A model generated the notes under the pieces. That model searched no databases and was not told where the DNA came from. It was given only the letters and a program-made list of their open reading frames with translations. 64,000 nt of DNA from Planctomycetaceae bacterium (GTDB taxonomy: Bacteria > Planctomycetota > Planctomycetia > Planctomycetales > Planctomycetaceae): assembly GCA_020426325.1 (NCBI GenBank), contig JAGQQG010000001.1:1-64000 (forward strand). The letters run 5' to 3'. Of this stretch, positions 43,043-51,862 are shown one piece after another (the first letter of the stretch is position 1; each line of letters starts with the position of its first letter). The position numbers and the translations under genes are program-made.

Positions 43043-44056
43043 CTACTTTGCTTGCGGCAGTCGGATGGTGGTCATGACCGGGTAGTGGTCAGAGTAGCCG
43101 ATGTGATCACGATCGTCGTCGTCCGGCCATGTGTAGCTCGTGCCGTACAGCCTTCGCTCGTGGGTCATGATCTCCGGCCGCACCACGGATGAACTGTCCC
43201 ATTCGATCCCCGCCTGATCCTGCAATTGTGGGTTGATGAAGATGTGATCGAAGCCATTGTACTCGACACGCTGCTTGTCGAGATTGTTGTAGGGCAGGGT
43301 CCACCGTTCCTTGAAGGGGATGCTCTTCAGCGTGTTCGTCATGTCGTGCTGTTCCAGGTAGACAACCGAGGCATCCGTGTCATCGTCGTTCAAGTCGCCA
43401 CCGATGATGATGGGGACGGGCTTCCCTTCGTAGACGGGAATCTGATGGTTGACGAGTTCGCTGACCACACGCGCACAGCTCATTCTCAGGTCTTCACCCC
43501 CTTCAAACCGGCTCTTCCAATGGTTGACGATGACATACAACGGCTCACCGTCGATCGAAAATCGAGAGACGAGGACACCGCGATAGAAGTCGGGAACCTC
43601 AAAGCTGTATGACAGAAACGGACGGCGTGAAATGATGGCGACATCAATGCCGCGATCGTCGGTTTCCTCGCTGAGTTCGAAGTAACGGTAGCCCATATCC
43701 GCCAGGTGTTTTTCGCACAACTCGCGAAGCAGCCCCCGGTTCTCGACCTCCATCAGCCCGACGATGTCCGCATCGAGTTGTCGAATGATCGTGGCATCCT
43801 TTTCCAGCTTTTCCTGGACATGTTCCGGCAGAAACACATCGGAAGTCGGGACCCGCTTGTCGACATACTGGTCGAAGAGATTTTCGACATTCCAGAACGC
43901 GACGCGCAATTCCTCTGCCTGAGCAATGTCACAGTTGATGAGAGGAACGCATCCCAGCAGGGCAGTGATGATTCCCAACAGACGGAGCGACCGATGTGAA
44001 CGATCAACGACACATCGGTGTAAAAAGATATCCAGATGGGCGGGGCAACATCGCAT
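43043..44056 (-). CDS. Endonuclease/exonuclease/phosphatase (EEP) family protein
   Basis: The 337-residue product has a hydrophobic segment at about residues 26-40, then the EEP fold: LRVAFWNVENLFD, the metal Glu in GLMEVENRGLL, DDRGIDVAIISRR, GGDLNDDDTD and the final SDHYPVMTT. These are all intact, so a metal-dependent phosphodiesterase is likely, with DNA, RNA or a phospho-lipid as substrate. AAGGA lies seven bases before the ATG at 44056. The leading segment suggests export or membrane anchoring, which would point to extracellular nucleic-acid degradation. It is the last of a set of minus-strand genes. Confidence 0.85.
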   Translation of the reverse strand: MRCCPAHLDIFLHRCVVDRSHRSLRLLGIITALLGCVPLINCDIAQAEELRVAFWNVENLFDQYVDKRVPTSDVFLPEHVQEKLEKDATIIRQLDADIVGLMEVENRGLLRELCEKHLADMGYRYFELSEETDDRGIDVAIISRRPFLSYSFEVPDFYRGVLVSRFSIDGEPLYVIVNHWKSRFEGGEDLRMSCARVVSELVNHQIPVYEGKPVPIIIGGDLNDDDTDASVVYLEQHDMTNTLKSIPFKERWTLPYNNLDKQRVEYNGFDHIFINPQLQDQAGIEWDSSSVVRPEIMTHERRLYGTSYTWPDDDDRDHIGYSDHYPVMTTIRLPQAK

Positions 44057-44172
44057 GAAGACGTCCTTCGACAGAGCAATCAGAAAGATTGCTCATCCTA
44101 GTCTGTCGAGCGGACACGCGGGAGTGACGAGAGAGAATCGTATTCATCCACGCTCAGGAACAGCACGTCGAG

Positions 44173-44553
44173 TCATCGAAAGTCTTCGACCGGGGCATCC
44201 ATCGTAAGACTCTCTGCGTCAGCAGGCTCTGCGGATTGGAGTGAGAGTCGCTCCGGTTCCGGAGATCGACCGAGCAGTCGCGACAGTCGGCTCGTTTCGC
44301 GTTCTTGAGGTTCCGGAGGTGCTGCGATGGCGGACGATTGCACAACAGGCTCGTTCTGAAAACGGCTGACACCTGTGGTCGGCGATGAGCGATCGCGCTT
44401 GGGTAACAGATCGAGTCCCATGAAAGGGGCTCGTGAGTTACTATCCATCTGGAAGAAGGTACGGCCAACCTGACAGCCGGACAGCCCCAGACTTGCCAGC
44501 AGCACCAGCAGGCGGAGCCATTCAGATCGAACTTTTGGAAAGCGGGATCTCAT
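44173..44553 (-). CDS. Small lipoprotein
   Basis: The 126-residue product has a basic start and a hydrophobic core ending LSGC, a clear lipobox, so the mature protein should begin at Cys27 and be lipid-anchored. The block FFQMDSNSRAPFMGLDLLP follows; I associate it with planctomycete lipoproteins. The remainder is charged and Ser/Pro-rich, without recognisable domains. GGGAG lies upstream of the ATG. Function unknown. Confidence 0.7.
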   Translation of the reverse strand: MRSRFPKVRSEWLRLLVLLASLGLSGCQVGRTFFQMDSNSRAPFMGLDLLPKRDRSSPTTGVSRFQNEPVVQSSAIAAPPEPQERETSRLSRLLGRSPEPERLSLQSAEPADAESLTMDAPVEDFR

Positions 44554-44635
44554 CCATGATCTCCCGAAGGAATCCGTTGAGGTTGTGAGGACGATCGCAA
44601 CGTCATGCTGCGCGTTCGTTCATGATTGGAAACTG

Positions 44636-44830
44636 TCACAAGCCGATTTCCGGATCCTCATCGTCAATATTCATCGAATCGACCATTTCAGGTTCCCATT
44701 GATCGGGCACTCCGCCAAAGCTTGGGATGGAAAAGGCCCCTTCACTTTCAGGATGTGATTGACATCCGGCCCCAGTGAGGAGGAGCAGAAGGGCAACGAC
44801 CCGAACGATTTGTGTCAGATGTTGACGCAT
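44636..44830 (-). CDS. Very small predicted lipoprotein
   Basis: The 64-residue product has a signal sequence with hydrophobic core VVALLLLLTGAGC and a Cys that may be lipidated, followed by about 40 acidic residues. The lipobox is weaker than usual (GAGC). It lies on the same strand as the lipoprotein at 44173-44553, 82 bases upstream, so they may be co-transcribed. Coding status rests on the signal sequence alone. Confidence 0.5.
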   Translation of the reverse strand: MRQHLTQIVRVVALLLLLTGAGCQSHPESEGAFSIPSFGGVPDQWEPEMVDSMNIDDEDPEIGL

Positions 44831-44979
44831 GAATACTTGACCCGGAACGGGCCGGCAATGTGTCCTTCGATGAGAAACGGAGAGAAGGCGCGTGTCATAG
44901 CAGGAATCGAAACGGGGGGAAACCCCGGATTTCTGCGTTTTCAGCCAGCAAGCGAGATAGTCTCAACCGTTATTGAGGC

Positions 44980-45735
44980 TTAGTCGCCGGGCAGCGATTC
45001 CGTGGTTTCGAATCGCACTTGGGCAATACGGCGGCGGATATCGTAGTGGATGCGTTCATCCCACTCGGCCCAGATGTGGCCTTGAGTGTCGATCGTGGCG
45101 TTGTAAGGCGGACCACCAGCAACCTGGAACCCGTACTTCGGATCGCCGAGATCGATGTTCTCGACGCGCGGTTCATCTGCCCAATGCCGCCAACTGAGGA
45201 GATGCCGGGTGTAGTAGTTTGTTGCCCGTCTGACGTTCGGGGGGAGTTCCCCTGCGCGTTGTCCATGCTTGACTCGCCCTAGTGAGGACGGGTCCAGAAA
45301 GACTACATGCTCGAGCGGAACAACCGGATCGACTGCGAGTTTTTCGCAGACCTCACGAGCTGTGTGCCCGCCCCAACTGTTACCCACGATGATCAATCGT
45401 TCATGAGGATGTTGAGCATGATAATCGCGAACACTCTTGGCGATTCCTTCTGCCATGGGTGGGTCGGGAGCGTTGATCTCCCCGGTTCGGGTGCCGTTCC
45501 AGTTGAAGTACTCCGCCGAGACATGATCGTACTGTCTTAGATCGTTCCGGAGACGGTACATCCCACTGTTGCCCCCTCGGCCTGACGTACCTTCGATTTG
45601 TTTGGCAGAGGGGTCGGAGACGAAGCCACCGATAAGGATGACATGAATCGGTGACGACTCGATGGCGACACGTCCGGGTGTCTCCGCGCCAAATGCGGTC
45701 GCCACAACCAGCATCATGACCAGGCCATTCACCAC
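44980..45735 (-). CDS. Exported alpha/beta-hydrolase-like protein
   Basis: The 251-residue product starts at a GTG with AAGGAG nine bases upstream and has a signal sequence to about residue 17. Ser120 lies in VGNSWGGHTAREV, the nucleophile elbow pattern G-x-S-x-G; an Asp follows in VVFLDPSS, and His residues occur near the C-terminus in GHIWAEWDERIHYD. The fold resembles a lipase or thioesterase, but I can assign no substrate. The gene is divergent from the one at 46040-46774. Confidence 0.7.
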   Translation of the reverse strand: MVNGLVMMLVVATAFGAETPGRVAIESSPIHVILIGGFVSDPSAKQIEGTSGRGGNSGMYRLRNDLRQYDHVSAEYFNWNGTRTGEINAPDPPMAEGIAKSVRDYHAQHPHERLIIVGNSWGGHTAREVCEKLAVDPVVPLEHVVFLDPSSLGRVKHGQRAGELPPNVRRATNYYTRHLLSWRHWADEPRVENIDLGDPKYGFQVAGGPPYNATIDTQGHIWAEWDERIHYDIRRRIAQVRFETTESLPGD

Positions 45736-46039
45736 GGCAGCTTTCTCCTTTCGAGATGTGAACCATGTCCTATAGCACGGTCAATGCGTGAAAGGGAAGA
45801 GCGATTTGATCCGTGGCTGGCTGAGGATGGCGCGCGACTCTGCGGGTCTGGCAGAGTTGTGCAACTACGAAGACCTCGGCGCAGGCATGCATCCTAGCGA
45901 GTCGCGATGACGTTTCTCGACAAGAATCAGCATTGTCGGGAAATCGATCGAAGTCCGCTGCGGTCGCAGTGCTAGTGTGGAGTGACAGGCACAAATGCCT
46001 GACTGCTAAACACCGGACAAAAACGTCGGGAGTGTGACA
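45736..46039. other. 304-base stretch between divergent genes
   Basis: No gene is seen. It holds a perfect 6-bp hairpin CAGGCA-CAAA-TGCCTG at 45986-46001, a shape common in intergenic repeats of this phylum, about 40 bases before the next start. No convincing promoter pair was found by eye. Confidence 0.5.
45986..46001. repeat. Short perfect palindrome, probable dispersed intergenic repeat
   Basis: CAGGCA and TGCCTG pair around a CAAA loop. It has no T-run and stands upstream of a gene, so it is not a terminator. Confidence 0.4.
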
Positions 46040-46774
46040 ATGGGTAAATTCAAATCACTGGTCACCGGAGCATTACTGGGCGCGGGGAGCATGTATGTCG
46101 GGTTGCAATATCACGTGTTGATGGCCCCCGAAGGCATGATGATGGTGCCACGATCGCCTCAGGCGAGTTTACAGGAAGCGTACGTCGACATCCGTACCTG
46201 GGATGCCAAGACTTGGTCCGCTCGACCTCGCCTTTCGCTCGCGGTCACCGAGTACGGCAGGGCTGACTTGATTGCAGAAGGGGCGAAACAGGGAGTCCTC
46301 GACAAACTACGAAATGCTTTCACGCCCGTTCCGGAGCAACTGGGCGAAGCACGGAGCGGCTGGGAACCAGCGGAAGCTTCCGGAGTTCCTTCACCTATTC
46401 CGGACAGCCAGCGTACGCAGCCCTCGGAAGACCAGACGCCTGTCCGAAAGGGCTTCCTGCCATTGGCGGACCTGTTCCGTGGAGACAGTGGGGAAACCGA
46501 CCGAGGGATTGACCGTTCGGTCATGCCTGAAAGTGATTCCCGCACAAAGGTTCAACCTGCTGCCCAAACGACTCCACCGGAAGTCGAATTCCTCCCGCCG
46601 CCCGATGACATCGAACTGGGATCACCTTCTCAGTTTCCCGAGAATCTCAGGAACCCGGCGCGGCAGACCGATGCCAAGGAGATTCTGCCGGAGCAAAGTG
46701 CGGACAGTCAGCAGAAATGGGAACCTGTCAGCCTGCTCCCCGACAGTCTGCGGGATCAGGCAGTCTTGAAGTAA
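46040..46774 (+). CDS. Protein of unknown function with an N-terminal membrane segment
   Basis: The 244-residue product starts MGKFKSLVTG; a hydrophobic stretch at about residues 7-23 (VTGALLGAGSMYVGLQY) should anchor it to the membrane. A well-ordered-looking stretch SLQEAYVDIRTWDAKTW follows, then long Pro/Ser/Gln-rich sequence to the end. GGGAG lies seven bases before the ATG; a GTG two codons earlier is the alternative. I know no family. It converges on the HEAT-repeat gene, with two hairpins between. Confidence 0.6.
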   Translation: MGKFKSLVTGALLGAGSMYVGLQYHVLMAPEGMMMVPRSPQASLQEAYVDIRTWDAKTWSARPRLSLAVTEYGRADLIAEGAKQGVLDKLRNAFTPVPEQLGEARSGWEPAEASGVPSPIPDSQRTQPSEDQTPVRKGFLPLADLFRGDSGETDRGIDRSVMPESDSRTKVQPAAQTTPPEVEFLPPPDDIELGSPSQFPENLRNPARQTDAKEILPEQSADSQQKWEPVSLLPDSLRDQAVLK

Positions 46775-46790
46775 CCCCGGTGAGAAGGGT

Positions 46791-46863
46791 GCGAGTGTGG
46801 GTGGACACACTCGCAGATACTCCCCAATCGGTGCTCTGATTTTCACGAGCGCCGATTGGGGAG
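46791..46863. terminator. Two tandem hairpins between convergent genes
   Basis: The first is a perfect 9-bp stem GCGAGTGTG (46791-46799) / CACACTCGC (46806-46814). The second is a 17-bp stem (46820-46836 with 46847-46863, one wobble) with a 10-base loop. Neither is followed by a T-run on either strand, so termination may be Rho-dependent, or the hairpins may protect 3' ends. Confidence 0.6.
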
Positions 46864-46881
46864 CGAGGGGGCAACAACATC

Positions 46882-49110
46882 TCAGGGCAGAGGTGTGGCA
46901 GGTAGGGGGTGAGCCTGCAGCATGTCGAAGACCGATTCCGGATCTGGGTTCAGCGACCCCACCACTCCAGACAATGTTGACTGGAGCGGGACCTCGCTCG
47001 CACCCTGCCAGGCATTTGTGACGGCTGTCACTTCTTCTGCTGTCAACAGGCGACCGTGGCGTCGCATGTGAGACAGCAACTCTCGTGCTGCTGTGTCCCG
47101 CAAGTCGGCATCGAACGCAGGTGCGAGAATCACGTCAAGCAATCGTCGCTGGACACTCGGTTGTCCGATTGCTCCCAACGCGATGATCGCATCGCGACCA
47201 GCAACCGGATGGTTGATCGTCTCCGACAGCGGTTCTTCGGCCGGAGCAAGGTTGAACACGGAAGCGAGTTGACTCTGTCCGATGTACCGCAGCGCAGAAG
47301 CGGCCGCTTCGATCCGAGCCTGGTGCTGCTCCGAGGTGAGAGGTGGGGCATTCACTTGAGCCAGGACGGGATCGAGTTGGCGCTGCCAGTCATCCGCTTC
47401 ACCTCCTGTCGAGACGAAGCCACTGGCTGGGACATCGTGCAGAAACCGCTCCATGTCGAATCGTGCAGGTTCCGGCGCTGCGATGACCAGCGGAACGCCG
47501 GCGGTTCGTGAGTCTGCCCGGAAGTTGGCTACGGTTTGAGTCAACTCCCAGCGAATCGTGTTGGGATGGAGCACTGCGAGAGCGAGATCCCCGTGCTCAA
47601 TCGCCTGGTTAAATCCCTCACGCCCTGTCTTGGCAACGGAGGTCGTGAATCCGAGGCGGTTCAGCATGCTGGCCGTGTCGACGCCGCGTCGGACGTTGGG
47701 ATCGATGATCACGCTTCTCGGTCCCCCTTCATCCATCAATGATCGGGACAGGATTTCAATGACGCGTGATGCGTGGGGAAAGCTCTCACTCGGAGCGATT
47801 CCCAACACGGCCATCGCAGCCGCAAACTGCACGCGATCATTCGGAAAGTCGAGAGCGGCAATGATGGCTGGTGGTCGATCGGTCGATCGAACAAGTTGAT
47901 CGCGAGTCCCGATCTCGCTGAGTACGCTGAGTGCGACAAGAGCGGAAGCCGGATTGCCGTTCTCAACGGCTAGCCACAGAGCTGACTCCGTGAGACCCGG
48001 ACCGCTGACGAGGGCCAGCTGATGAGCCGTGCCGGGTCCCTGCGGAGGGGCCTGATCCCAGCCGGCCCGAATGCGTTCGTGTGCCATCGTCGTCGCCAGA
48101 AACAAGGCTCGGTATCGCACATTCTCCGGCGACATCAACATTGCCTGTCGGGCCAGACGCTCAGCCATGAAGGTCGAGGCGTTCAGAGGAGTGGTCGTTG
48201 TGCCGACGAGTCGGTTTTGTTCAGGGTCCCAGGACCAGACCGTCAACACCCCGTCGATGTCGGAAGCCCAATCGTACGCGCCACGAAAGTGGACGATGGC
48301 ACGGTCAGCGATTTCGGCAGTCGCACCAACTGGGTCCAGTTGATTGAACAGGTGAGCATCCCCAAATCGAATTCGAGAGATCGCCTGCAACGCGGTCGAC
48401 TGCACGACCGGAGGCTGATCGACAGCTAAAGCGGGATACCATAAGCGGGGGACAATGTCCTCATTTCCCAGCCAGCCGAGTGCCTCAATGGCGATTGCAC
48501 GAGTTCCCGGATCCGGAGCCTCGATCGCTCCCAGCAACGGGTCGATGGCTGCAGGACCATACTTGACCAGCGTGAGCAAGAGCAAGTCGTAGGTGTCCTG
48601 GTGATCTGATCCGGACAGACGTTGAAGCAATTCCGGAATTGCATTCGGACCGTAGTGTTTGAGGTCCCGGATGGCCTGTTCCCGTTCGCGTGGATCGCCG
48701 CTCAACGCAACCATGATCTCATCGAAACGAGCCGGGTCGTTCAGCTGGTTTCCCGCAGCGGCCTGTAATCGGCTGAGCAATTCCTGTGAGAGTGGTCGCA
48801 GGTCCTCGTCATTGGCAAGTCGCAGGAATGTTGCCGTGCCATGTTCGTCGCGCAGTCGCAGCAGCGTCTCGTCATCGGGCTCCTGTTCCAGCAGGGTTGT
48901 GAGATAACGATTCGCCAGATCCGGACGGGCCACGCGCACCATCAGGAGGACTGCGTCAAAATATTCGTCAGCGGTTTGCGGTTCTTTGGCCAGAATCGAA
49001 GGAGACTCCGAGTCGACGAACTCAGCGTTGTCCTGAGCGTACACTCGCTCACTGATGATCGTGTGAGACAACGCCAGACAGAAGAGAGTGACGAGAAGAA
49101 TTCGAGTCAT
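46882..49110 (-). CDS. Exported HEAT-repeat protein with embedded receiver-like domain
   Basis: The 742-residue product has a signal peptide ending ERVYAQDNAE. Residues about 100-270 are HEAT-like helices (REREQAIRDLKHYGPNAI, RAIAIEALGWLGNEDI), with more at about 375-440 and 600-740. Between them, at about 460-575, is a segment that reads as a CheY-like receiver: SVIIDPNVRRG, then LNRLGFTTSVAKTGREGFNQ, then ALAVLHPN and GVPLVIAAPEP. The phosphorylation Asp is replaced by His in LHPN, and the acidic pair is reduced to one Asp, so it should not be phosphorylated. A receiver-like fold in an exported protein is odd. The gene is single, with divergent and convergent neighbours. Confidence 0.8.
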   Translation of the reverse strand: MTRILLVTLFCLALSHTIISERVYAQDNAEFVDSESPSILAKEPQTADEYFDAVLLMVRVARPDLANRYLTTLLEQEPDDETLLRLRDEHGTATFLRLANDEDLRPLSQELLSRLQAAAGNQLNDPARFDEIMVALSGDPREREQAIRDLKHYGPNAIPELLQRLSGSDHQDTYDLLLLTLVKYGPAAIDPLLGAIEAPDPGTRAIAIEALGWLGNEDIVPRLWYPALAVDQPPVVQSTALQAISRIRFGDAHLFNQLDPVGATAEIADRAIVHFRGAYDWASDIDGVLTVWSWDPEQNRLVGTTTTPLNASTFMAERLARQAMLMSPENVRYRALFLATTMAHERIRAGWDQAPPQGPGTAHQLALVSGPGLTESALWLAVENGNPASALVALSVLSEIGTRDQLVRSTDRPPAIIAALDFPNDRVQFAAAMAVLGIAPSESFPHASRVIEILSRSLMDEGGPRSVIIDPNVRRGVDTASMLNRLGFTTSVAKTGREGFNQAIEHGDLALAVLHPNTIRWELTQTVANFRADSRTAGVPLVIAAPEPARFDMERFLHDVPASGFVSTGGEADDWQRQLDPVLAQVNAPPLTSEQHQARIEAAASALRYIGQSQLASVFNLAPAEEPLSETINHPVAGRDAIIALGAIGQPSVQRRLLDVILAPAFDADLRDTAARELLSHMRRHGRLLTAEEVTAVTNAWQGASEVPLQSTLSGVVGSLNPDPESVFDMLQAHPLPATPLP

Positions 49111-49510
49111 AACGGCACCTGCCGGGATGCGGGTGGTGAATGATCGTTTTGAGGAGTATCAGTACTGTTCACACCATTTCATCCGGTCGCACGACCGCTG
49201 GAAATGGCAAACTCAATGCGAACCGCAAGGTTTTTCAGATGTGCGATTCGCGCAGCAAAGCCGCCTGGCTGACGGCGCGGCCTGTATCGAGTGTATCGCA
49301 CTGTGAGATCGATCGCCTGCACTCGGTCGTCTCAGCAACATGGGAAGCTCAGCGAATCGCCAGCATGAGCGCGTTGCAACTTACCCGGACGTCATGACCT
49401 CCGTCTGCATGATGATCGCCGGAACATCTCTGCTTGACCGCATGGTTTGCGTCACCGATAATGTCGGTAACTCAATGACGAGCCGGCCATTCCCCCCAAT
49501 GGAGGCGACG
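49111..49510. other. 400-base stretch between divergent genes
   Basis: No gene is seen. It holds a probable promoter for the TPR gene at 49434-49462 and a short perfect palindrome CGGTCG-CA-CGACCG near 49184-49197. The frame of the TPR gene stays open upstream to 49340, but the promoter lies inside that stretch. Confidence 0.5.
49434..49462 (+). promoter_or_regulatory. Probable sigma-70 promoter of the TPR gene
   Basis: TTGACC (49434-49439) and GATAAT (49457-49462) each match five of six consensus bases, with an ideal 17-base spacer. Initiation a few bases on would give a leader of about 40 bases before the ATG at 49511. Confidence 0.65.
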
Positions 49511-50767
49511 ATGTGCCGCGCATTGCTCTATCTGATCCTGGTAACCGCCATCTCAGGCGTGACAACAACCGTTCATGCTGACCCTCATGGTCACACCTAT
49601 CCCAAGGTCCGCACATTTTCCGGCGGCTACTACGGGCCAACTCAAGCTGAGTATCAATACCAACATCGATATGGGCGACCGTGGCATGGACAGAACGGTC
49701 TCCATGCGGGACACGGACATTATCACTCAGGTGGATATGGAGCCGGATTTGGTGCGACGATTGGCGGTTGGGCCTATCCGTCATACGGCTTCTCGTCGTA
49801 CGTCTCTCCTTTTGGACTGGGAGTGACAGGCTACGGAGGATATCCGACGACTTATGGCTACTGGCCGGGATTCGGTTCTCCGTACGGATGGAATGGCTAC
49901 TACCCGGCACCGCCTCCTGTGGTGGGCAGTCTGACATCGCCAACCGCACCGCAATTTGTGTCTCCGCCGACGCCGGGTAATCCGGTTCTCAATGACGCCT
50001 GGCAGGAGAACGTTCAGCAGTGGGAGCAACCACTGGATGCGTTGCCAATCATCAAGAACAAGCGACCAACTTTGCCCCCGTCATCGCCTGCTGCTCAGGC
50101 ACGCAGCATTCAGCGTCAGCATCATGGCGATCTGTTGCTTCAGAACCTGGAGTATTTTCAGGCCTCACAGCGGTATCGGGATGCGATTGCAGCAGCTGCC
50201 GATCGTGCGGAACCCCATCTGCATCTGGCGATTGCCTTCGCCGGGATGCGTGATTTTGAAAAGGCCGTCCATGAGTTGAAGGTGGGCCTTTCGCTCGATC
50301 CCACCTGGCCCGAAAGTGGAGTCACGTTGGATGCCTTGCTGCGGCCTGAGAACACCATCGGCAAGATGCAGTTGAAGCAGGCGATCGCAGAGTGGACGCT
50401 CCAGGATGTCCGCAACCCGGACCGATTGTTTCTGCTCGGAGCTGTTCTGTTCCTCGATCATGAGGCAGAGAAAGCTCATCAGATTCTCGAAACGGCAGCC
50501 CGGCTGAGTGGCATGCAGGAGTACCTGGCCGTGTTTCTGAAGGACGGAAACGTAGTCGTACCAGCCGGCGCACAAGCCCCTGTTGAGAATGATATTCCGT
50601 CCCCGGTCCAGCCTACGCCTGCGGACACTGTCCCGAATGTCTCAAGCGATCTGGAAGAGACACCTCAGCTTCCGGTCCTTCCTCCGATCGAAGCCCCGAC
50701 ACTATCAGCACCTCAAGACACGTCATCTCCGATGCCTGAGATTAGCGGTCCGGCCTTTCCGGAGTGA
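49511..50767 (+). CDS. Exported Gly/Tyr-rich protein with TPR-like repeats
   Basis: The 418-residue product has GGAGG five bases before its ATG and a signal peptide ending TTVHADPHGH. Residues about 30-130 are rich in Gly, Tyr, His and Pro (for example GHYHSGGYGAGFGA). A TPR-like region of about 150 residues follows, with HGDLLLQNLEYFQASQRYRD, AIAFAGMRDFEKAVHELK and DPDRLFLLGA-type helices. The C-terminus is Pro-rich. TPR proteins usually hold partners; a role at the envelope is likely but unproven. It converges on the next gene, with 13 bases between stops. Confidence 0.75.
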   Translation: MCRALLYLILVTAISGVTTTVHADPHGHTYPKVRTFSGGYYGPTQAEYQYQHRYGRPWHGQNGLHAGHGHYHSGGYGAGFGATIGGWAYPSYGFSSYVSPFGLGVTGYGGYPTTYGYWPGFGSPYGWNGYYPAPPPVVGSLTSPTAPQFVSPPTPGNPVLNDAWQENVQQWEQPLDALPIIKNKRPTLPPSSPAAQARSIQRQHHGDLLLQNLEYFQASQRYRDAIAAAADRAEPHLHLAIAFAGMRDFEKAVHELKVGLSLDPTWPESGVTLDALLRPENTIGKMQLKQAIAEWTLQDVRNPDRLFLLGAVLFLDHEAEKAHQILETAARLSGMQEYLAVFLKDGNVVVPAGAQAPVENDIPSPVQPTPADTVPNVSSDLEETPQLPVLPPIEAPTLSAPQDTSSPMPEISGPAFPE

Positions 50768-50780
50768 ACCGATCGAATGC

Positions 50781-51590
50781 TTACTGCACGTCGAGTTCTG
50801 TCACAGCGTTAATGCCCGACTCATGAGCAGACATCTCGATGGAGACCTCCATTGTTTCGCGGAACAGGTCCCGTGATTGCGTGGTGTGTTTCTCTTCCCG
50901 CAGATCGCGGACCGTCCATTTGGCGAGGCCGAACGGGACGTCATCACTGCGCCAAAGTTCGGCTTCGTTCGTCGAACGTGTCTCTGCACTCTCAACGGTC
51001 ATCGCGCCACGAAGGGGAATTGCGGAAACGATCCCCATGGGAATGTCCGTCTGCTGCGGTGTGTCGGAATCTGCCTGGAGTTCGCGGTAGTGACGCAGGT
51101 AGGAGACCAGCGGGTAGATCTGAAACACTCCCGATTCAATCGGTTCTGGATCCTCCTCGCCAATCACTCGATATCCCCGCACGACGGGAATGAACGAGAC
51201 GAGGATGTTCGCATCATCATTCACGCGACCGAGGATCGCACGTTCGGGGACCAGGATTTTGTAGATCCGGTTACCGCCCGGGCCAGGCTCCAGCAAGGCG
51301 GCCGGTTGAGCGGTGACGACCTTGATTTCGATCCAGCGGCACGGAACGACTTCACCATTGATGGTCTCGTCACTGGTTCCGACGGATTTGATGGTCAGGT
51401 GACGCGTCCACTCGAGGGTGAGGTCACCTTCGGTCGAGTTGGGACGTCTGACGAGTTGGGAGTACGTCCCCTCGTAGCGCACCCACGATCCATCAGGTGG
51501 CAGGTTCCAGATGAGACCCTGAGCCTGGACATGATTGACAGCGACAACGCTGAGTAAGGCAGCGGTAATAGACAAAACTCGTAATCGCAT
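50781..51590 (-). CDS. Exported protein of unknown function
   Basis: The 269-residue product has a signal peptide ending VNHVQAQGLI, with GGAG six bases before the start. The mature part is mainly predicted beta-strand (GSWVRYEGTYSQLVRR, LEWTRHLTIKSVG, CRWIEIKVVT) with a single Cys. It ends in an acidic stretch. The pattern suggests a beta-barrel or jelly-roll type exported protein, but I can name no family. It is divergent from the FG-GAP gene. Confidence 0.65.
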   Translation of the reverse strand: MRLRVLSITAALLSVVAVNHVQAQGLIWNLPPDGSWVRYEGTYSQLVRRPNSTEGDLTLEWTRHLTIKSVGTSDETINGEVVPCRWIEIKVVTAQPAALLEPGPGGNRIYKILVPERAILGRVNDDANILVSFIPVVRGYRVIGEEDPEPIESGVFQIYPLVSYLRHYRELQADSDTPQQTDIPMGIVSAIPLRGAMTVESAETRSTNEAELWRSDDVPFGLAKWTVRDLREEKHTTQSRDLFRETMEVSIEMSAHESGINAVTELDVQ

Positions 51591-51862
51591 CAGGCTCTCC
51601 CGGGCTCGGATCGACGCACACCCCTGTTTTTATCGGCTGTTGACCGTCTGTGACCTTGCAGAGAACGGTCGATCCTCTGCGGTTCAGTCTCTCATAGACA
51701 TTGAGGACAGGCAAGACCCTCCTGGTCGACAAATGAAATGGAGAGTTTCCGCGATCGCAAGCTACGGATTTTTCGTCGTCCGGACAGCTCAGCAGCTTTC
51801 GTCCAAGTTTCTTGGTTCCTAGACTTGGGGCATCCCTGTCCTTGAGATGTTGGAGAACACGA

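Noticed and set aside
44831..44979. A further small gene between the small lipoprotein and the hydrolase
   Set aside because: No frame with a signal sequence or ribosome-binding site was found.
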